A DNA stretch of 64,000 nucleotides from Brachycybe producta (Eukaryota > Arthropoda > Diplopoda > Playtdesmida > Andrognathidae): the NCBI GenBank assembly GCA_036925085.1, contig JAUPFP010000007.1, positions 5,133,058 to 5,197,057 of the forward strand, in the 5' to 3' direction. The notes beneath the pieces are model-generated. The model saw only the letters and a program-made list of their open reading frames with translations, had not been told where the DNA came from and searched no databases. Positions 58,623 to 64,000 of the stretch are shown here, piece after piece. Each line of letters starts with the position of its first letter. Within the stretch, counting starts at the first letter, position 1. The translations under genes were made by a program, and so were the position numbers.

Positions 58623-59490
58623 GGACACTTGTACGTTTACAATTGATGAAAAGCTCAGATTGTGTGTTCAACATTGGTTCCAACATTGAGGCAAACATTG
58701 GTTCCAATATTGAGGCAAACATTGGTTCCAATATTGAGGCAAACATTGGTTCCAATGTTAAGGCAAACATTGGTTCCAACGTTGAGGCAAACATTGGTTC
58801 CAACGTTGAGGCAAACATTGGTTCCAACGTTGAGGCAAACATTGGTTCCAACGTTGAGGCAAACATTGGTTCCAACGTTGAGGCAAACATTGGTTCCAAC
58901 GTTGAGGCAAACATCGGTTCCAACATTGAGACAAACGTCGGTTCCAACGTTGAGGCAAACATTGGTTCCAACATTAGGGCAAACATTAGAAACCTGTGAC
59001 GCGAGGCAATGAAACCGACACCTGCCCGAATGCCTTCCACACTTTGGACACTTGTACGTTTACAATTGATGAAAAGCTCAGATTGTGTGTTCAACATTGG
59101 TTCCAACATTGAGGCAAACATTGGTTCCAATATTGAGGCAAACATTGGTTCCAATGTTAAGGCAAACATTGGTTCCAATGTTAAGGCAAACATTGGTTCC
59201 AACGTTGAGGCAAACATTGGTTCCAACGTTGAGGCAAACATTGGTTCCAACGTTGAGGCAAACATTGGTTCCAACGTTGAGGCAAACATTGGTTCCAATG
59301 TTGAGGCAAACATTGGTTCCAACGTTGAGGCAAACATCGGTTCCAACGTTGAGGCAAACATCGGTTCCAACATTGAGACAAACGTCGGTTCCAACGTTGA
59401 GGCAAACATTGGTTCCAACATTAGGGCAAACATTAGAAACCTGTGACGCGAGGCAATGAAACCGACACCTGCCCGAATGCCTTCCAGTCA
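58623..59490. repeat. 24-bp minisatellite (13 + 14 units) within a duplicated ~423/447-bp block
   Basis: Array 1 (58673-58984) has exactly 13 units and array 2 (59096-59431) exactly 14 units of ATTGGTTCCAACGTTGAGGC + AAAC. The preceding leader (GGACACTTGTACGTTTACAA...) at 58623 recurs at 59046, 423 bp later. The trailing segment (ACCTGTGACGCGAGGCAATG...) at 58992 recurs at 59439, 447 bp later, the difference being one unit. Because 24 is a multiple of 3 and the unit lacks stops in most frames, several long frames arise: eight-residue repeats NIGSNVEA on plus and EPMFASTL on minus (285 codons, 58576-59433). No splice context, start context or known domain favours any of them. Confidence 0.95.
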
Positions 59491-60510
59491 GTACCCTCTA
59501 ATGTCGAATGTTAAATGCTCGGCATCCGTCTCACGGCCACACTGTGTGTCATTCGTCCAGCGTTTTGAAAGCATTCGACACATACTGTGTCCCAATTTTT
59601 AGGCAAATTGCACCATATAATGGTACATATATATTTATAAAACTAATATAATAAGACGAGACGTTATCAATGTCGAAAGTTTCATTTTTTTGTTGCTCAG
59701 AAAGTGACAAGAGGTCAATATTTCAATTTGTTTTACTGTTTTACATCTTAATGATAATAAAAATAATAAATTCAAAGATTGCCATTAGGAGAGGCATACA
59801 TGAATAAAGGAGAGAATGGGAAAAAATCCAAGATATTTCGTTTTTTTTTTTAAATAATAAAACCAGAAAAAAAAAGAAAATGACAAGGATTTTTATTTAG
59901 AAAATTGAATTTGGATTGAAGTTTTTATTTGTGAAATTGTGATGGAAAAGATCTAATCCAATTTTGAGGAGCAGCCATCATTTTTTTTTTCTCTTTTCAA
60001 TTTGAGCCTTTGAGGAGGTCCTTCTCTTTCTCTATAGGAGACAAAAGGACGCCATACAAAAGGGGATTGGGAATATTTTTTATTTTTAAAAAAGGCTTTG
60101 TGAGGGGGGGGGGGGGAGGGTAGGGTGTAACAGTGTTTTTTTTTATTTTACTTTATTTTATAAATTAGAAAACTGTTTCTCAACATTTTTACTTCTTTGA
60201 AATGGCTTGATTTCACTCTTGGTGGCACTGATCTAGTGCTAAATTGAAAGTGAAAAATGGAATAGGTGCCAAATTGAACATATGCCAAACTGGAAAAGTG
60301 CCCAAATTGAATAACTGCCCAAACTCGCCATATTGAGAAACTTTAAATAAACGTTGTTTCAGCAACGTGACATGGATGGCCCTCGCATAGTTAAGGACTT
60401 GTATCGCTAAAATATCTTAACTTATTAAAAATATAATTAACGTCTTAATTAAAATGTAAAAGGTAAGAAAACAAAATTAACTTTTGATAATGTGTTATCT
60501 TCCGATTAAA
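59491..60510. other. No gene seen
   Basis: AT-rich DNA with a G-run near 60105-60116; no supported feature. Confidence 0.45.
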
Positions 60511-60681
60511 CGCTCACAAGAGGAGTAAAATCGTGACTCAGTAGCTCCTGTAACTGGACATCACTGGCAGATCTATTTTTTTCCGTTGGGTCGCCCGCCA
60601 AAAAAAAAAAAAGATAACATTCCAACGGAAAAAGTTTGCAAGTCGTTTGCATGGTTCGACCTTTTTCGCCTCTTGTGAACG
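60511..60681. mobile_element. Short inverted-repeat element (CGTTCACAAGAGGCGAAAAA)
   Basis: CGCTCACAAGAGGAGTAAAATCG at the left is mirrored by CGACCTTTTTCGCCTCTTGTGAACG at the right; TTTTTTCCGTTGG and CCAACGGAAAAA form a second mirrored pair in the middle. About 171 bp. Confidence 0.7.
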
Positions 60682-61395
60682 ATTTATTGGAACTGCAACA
60701 ACTGATGAAGATATATTGATTTTCTTTTCTTAAGCATGACGTATACCTTTTATATTTTGTAAGTTGTTAGAAGTATTTTAAAAAAACATTTTTTCGGTAA
60801 AGATAATTGTTTTTAACAATGTCAGCGCCCCTATATCGCCCCATAGTTATATCGGCCCATATATCACCCCATGGCGCTTTTTGAGCTTCTGTAAAATTGA
60901 CCACAACTACCAAGATTCGGTTTTGACAATGCCATTTCACATGCTGCAGAGTTATATTTCATATTCAAAATTGTATATCTGTTGTGCAAATTGCACGAAA
61001 CGAAATTGACGATATTTTTAATTTAAGAAAAGAGTGGTATACTGAGCTTATAAGCAAAAGCTACTACAAGAGTCGGTGTTTGGATTTTAGAGACTACCTA
61101 CGGAAAAAAATATCCTTGTGCAATGCTTTTGTATAGAAAACATAGTACTCTGTGCTATCGAGTTCAAATGTATAAAAATTAGGAGGTATTTGTCACAATC
61201 ACAATGATTCGTTGATTCCAATCATAAACGATGAAATTGAAGAGATAAACGAACGCGGCATGACGCACATTCTCCGTACTCACTATAGTGCGGACTTTTT
61301 CGAAATTTTTTTTGGCCATACTGGTCATTTTTATTATTATACTCGCTGTTTTATTTAACTTGATAATTTGTTTGTTGTAAATACTGTAATTCACA

Positions 61396-61470
61396 CTGCA
61401 AGGTATTGAACCCATGATCAACCTTACCACATGGGCTGAAAGTTTGAGACAATAACCACTTCACTAACAA
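61396..61470 (-). repeat. tRNA-derived sequence (SINE head or decayed tRNA gene)
   Basis: On the minus strand TAGTGAAGTGG (complement of 61457-61467) fits the pol III A box and GGTTCAATACC (complement of 61402-61412) fits the B box, 44 bases apart. The TΨC and acceptor stems do not pair well, so a functional tRNA is unlikely. A tRNA-derived SINE is the better reading; no 3' LINE-like tail was identified. Confidence 0.5.
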
Positions 61471-62849
61471 GACAAGAACATATTTTAGTTTACTTTTTAG
61501 ACTGTTTTTAGAAAAGCTATTAACACAAAAACATGTTTTTTTTTTGTTTAATTTTCTTGTTCTAAATTAAAGTGATTCCCTGCCCGGTTTGCTTCACAAG
61601 AAATTGAAATTGTTTTAGAAATAATATTAGTAAATTAAATGTGAATCATGTTAAGGTTAATGTTATGTTAATATCTTTTCTTTTAAATATATATAGAAAG
61701 AAAAAAAAAAACGTTTATGGCAATTTAAAATTCTGTTAAAACTAGCATAAAATGCATGAGCACGTTTCGTTTTTAAAGATGTGAATATAAAAATACCCGT
61801 TTCGTGACTCAGATATTGTAATCTTCTAATTTCTAAAGGAAATTTTCAATTTCTTTTCTTAAAATTGTTTTTAAAATGCAGCGAAGTAGTAGTAGTAGCC
61901 AGACTTAAGATGATTATTAATGGTTTTTATTCATAATTTTAAGTACATATAATAACTATGGTTTAAAATAATAATAAAACAAGATTAGATGAATAAATAA
62001 AAAGAGTGAAGAATCTTTGTGTTTTGCTCGATATTTCTGTAAGAAAAAGGGAAGAGAGATTGACGTCAATTCGTTTGTGTAGTGAGTTGCCACTGTGCTC
62101 ATGTTGGGGCCACAAGTTGATTATCTCATTTTTTTTTTTACTATTTCTTCAATGTGTGTGTGTAACTTGTAACCCCTTGTGATGTTATACATACATTCAA
62201 GTATAACTATATCTCGTTTTGAGTCGCTCTTTCCTATCAATGTAAATTTACATTATTTCTAAAGAAAGGTTTATGTTGCACTTATCAAATGCAAACATGC
62301 ATCAAATAGCTTTTGCGTGCATTATATGATTTTTTTTTATAAGGGGAAAGGGAAATCGTATCAGATACTTTATACTACTTATTTATTCTTTAGAGAATGC
62401 TTTTTCAGTTGCAAAGATATTGTCTTAAATCTTAATACAATTTTCTGAGCCGATTACATGCATCTGTCTATATACATGTATATAGAAAAAGATCTTTTTA
62501 TGTGTCCACTATGTACATATAAATGTCTGCGAAAAAAAAAAATTGGATCGTTTTTCGTCTTCATCATTGAAAACTGCATTGCAGTTGAAATTCGGAAGTT
62601 GTTGTTTGTGTCGACATTTTTTTTTGTCTTCCTTCTCCAATGTATTTTAACATATGAACAAAGTTCAAGAAACCACATAACAAAAGACCCTATACAGAGT
62701 ATAATTTTTCATCGCCACATGGCGCTGGTTTTTGGACAATTTATAACGATAAGATTCTAAAAAAAACATTAACACTTGTTTCAAAGTGTTTTAGAATACA
62801 GTGTGTCCTCTCTCTAGATTTAGTAAAACTTCGAAAACCAAACAGATCG
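61471..62849. other. No gene seen
   Basis: AT-rich DNA without supported features. Confidence 0.45.
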
Positions 62850-63075
62850 CACCTCGGCTGGAAGAGTGGCACAACTCAAAAAACCACTTTTTCTTTGGGA
62901 AAATAGAGTTTTTACTTTCCTGAGCTTCTCAGGTGCAAAAACTATTTTAACTAACTATTCACAATATCGGTTTATTTGGCTCCTCTGCAATTGCTTGAGA
63001 TAGAAAAATTGCAACTTTAAACTCATTTTCTCCAAAAAAAAGTGTCTTTGTTGTGCCACTCTTCCAGCCGAGGTG
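62850..63075. mobile_element. 226-bp MITE with 26-bp TIRs (CACCTCGGCTGGAAGAGTGG)
   Basis: Left end CACCTCGGCTGGAAGAGTGG + CACAAC is perfectly mirrored at the right, ending CCAGCCGAGGTG at 63075. The interior is also weakly palindromic (CACTTTTTCTTTGGGAAAA / TTTTCTCCAAAAAAAAGTG). No obvious target duplication. Confidence 0.8.
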
Positions 63076-64000
63076 TGGCATGTGTAATAAACCAAAGTGG
63101 TTTTTCTCATTTTAGAAAGAAACTTTCAAAGTTTTTGTTTAGTTAGAATATTTTTCACCAATTTGGAATTTTTTTCGAGTTAATTTAATACATGAAATAG
63201 AAAAGATACATTGCATGACTGCAAGATTTGTTAAATGGTAAATTGCATGTGTTCTGACAGTGTAACCTTTCATGCTAGATGAACTTCAATGAAAATCATT
63301 ATATATTGTGACTGATCTTCAAACCTCCAATGTCATTGCCAGCTCACTCCTGATTTACTGTTTACTGAAGAGCTTCATGAAAAAAGTTGCAGAAAAGTTA
63401 AACATGTTCAACTTGATGCAGTTGAGTCTCAGGCTAGGTTCTTCAAGGTGCATATTATAATCCTGACTGCAGAGCTTGCGTGTCACATTGCATCAAAGTT
63501 TTGCCAAAGTTGCTTATGTGATAGTGGTTTTAGGATGTCAATGGTTGAAATTGATCATGTAAAATACTATGTACTAGAAAAGGACGTCATGGTCACGACA
63601 TTGTAAGTTATGGTTGGAATCGAGACCAAGTGAAAATAAAATTTGATAAATACCAGTTAAATTACTCTGCAAGCAGTCATGGAGGCGTGTGGTAGAAGAA
63701 CTAGTTTTATCTCCAAGTACAGCCTTCAAAATGTTTTCTCAAAACCAGAAAATCTAATCACATTTTTAAATATGCCGTCACAAAGCAGCTGATATCAGTT
63801 GCTAAGATGCATTGTTTCCGTTTGTGATTGAAGTTTCGATGAATTTCATGAAAAATCCATCTTTGTTGTCTTTGTGTTTTTGTTAAATATCAAACACATT
63901 TTTGACAAATATTAAAGATGTTGCCAAAAGTTGTATCTTAGAGCATATATTGGCGTCAGTAGCATGTTTTGTCATCACCGTCAGTTGTTTGGGGATTTGT
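63076..64000. other. No gene seen at the window end
   Basis: From about 63300 the base composition is slightly less AT-rich, but all frames are interrupted and nothing resembles a protein family or a splice-bounded exon. Confidence 0.4.

Noticed and set aside
58576..59433. 285-codon minus-strand frame of EPMFASTL repeats as a repeat-protein gene
   Set aside because: Overlapping long frames exist on both strands because the 24-bp unit is stop-free; no start context, splice sites or known domain support any frame.
61396..61470. Functional tRNA gene
   Set aside because: A and B boxes are present but the stems do not pair well and the box spacing is long; a SINE remnant is more likely.

Overview
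This is an AT-rich, gene-poor stretch of an animal nuclear genome. The evidence is a spliced metazoan gene with canonical GT-AG introns, long (TA)n microsatellites, a LINE tail, and dozens of short inverted-repeat transposons. The species cannot be fixed from sequence alone. Very short introns (62-90 bp) mixed with kilobase introns and abundant foldback elements suggest a non-vertebrate, probably an aquatic invertebrate.

Only one gene is well supported. On the minus strand (27070 down to 18952 and continuing beyond what I can recognise) lies the 5' part of a MYST histone acetyltransferase of the KAT7/HBO1 type. I resolved 14 exons, all in phase, giving 604 codons. Unlike vertebrate KAT7, the predicted protein carries a complete double PHD finger (DPF) in its own N-terminal half, followed by the KAT7-type C2HC (Myt1-like) finger and the first half of the MYST domain. 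The exons for the acetyl-CoA binding loop and catalytic glutamate were not found. Upstream, about 1.2 kb of promoter-like sequence with three AATATGGCG-type sites separates it from a possible plus-strand first exon encoding a signal peptide (28286-28340). If real, this makes a divergent promoter.

The rest is repeats. Four 204-206 bp palindromic MITEs have 9-bp target duplications (Mutator-like). A broad group of otherwise dissimilar palindromic elements sits in TTAA sites and starts mostly with GG or GC (Kolobok/T2-like or piggyBac-like by inference). Three or more TA-flanked ~300 bp MITEs, two Pogo/Tigger-like MITEs, one hAT-type element with a perfect 8-bp duplication, and an 820-bp foldback element complete the transposon set. 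Tandem arrays include a 24-bp minisatellite (13 and 14 units) inside a duplicated ~423-bp block, a 22-bp array whose unit is a dyad, and ~195-bp tandem copies.

Layout: 1-18.9 kb repeats and possible KAT7 3' intron or intergenic DNA; 18.9-27.1 kb KAT7-like gene; 27.1-28.3 kb divergent promoter; 28.3-64 kb repeat-dominated DNA that could be a very long first intron of the plus-strand gene or intergenic.
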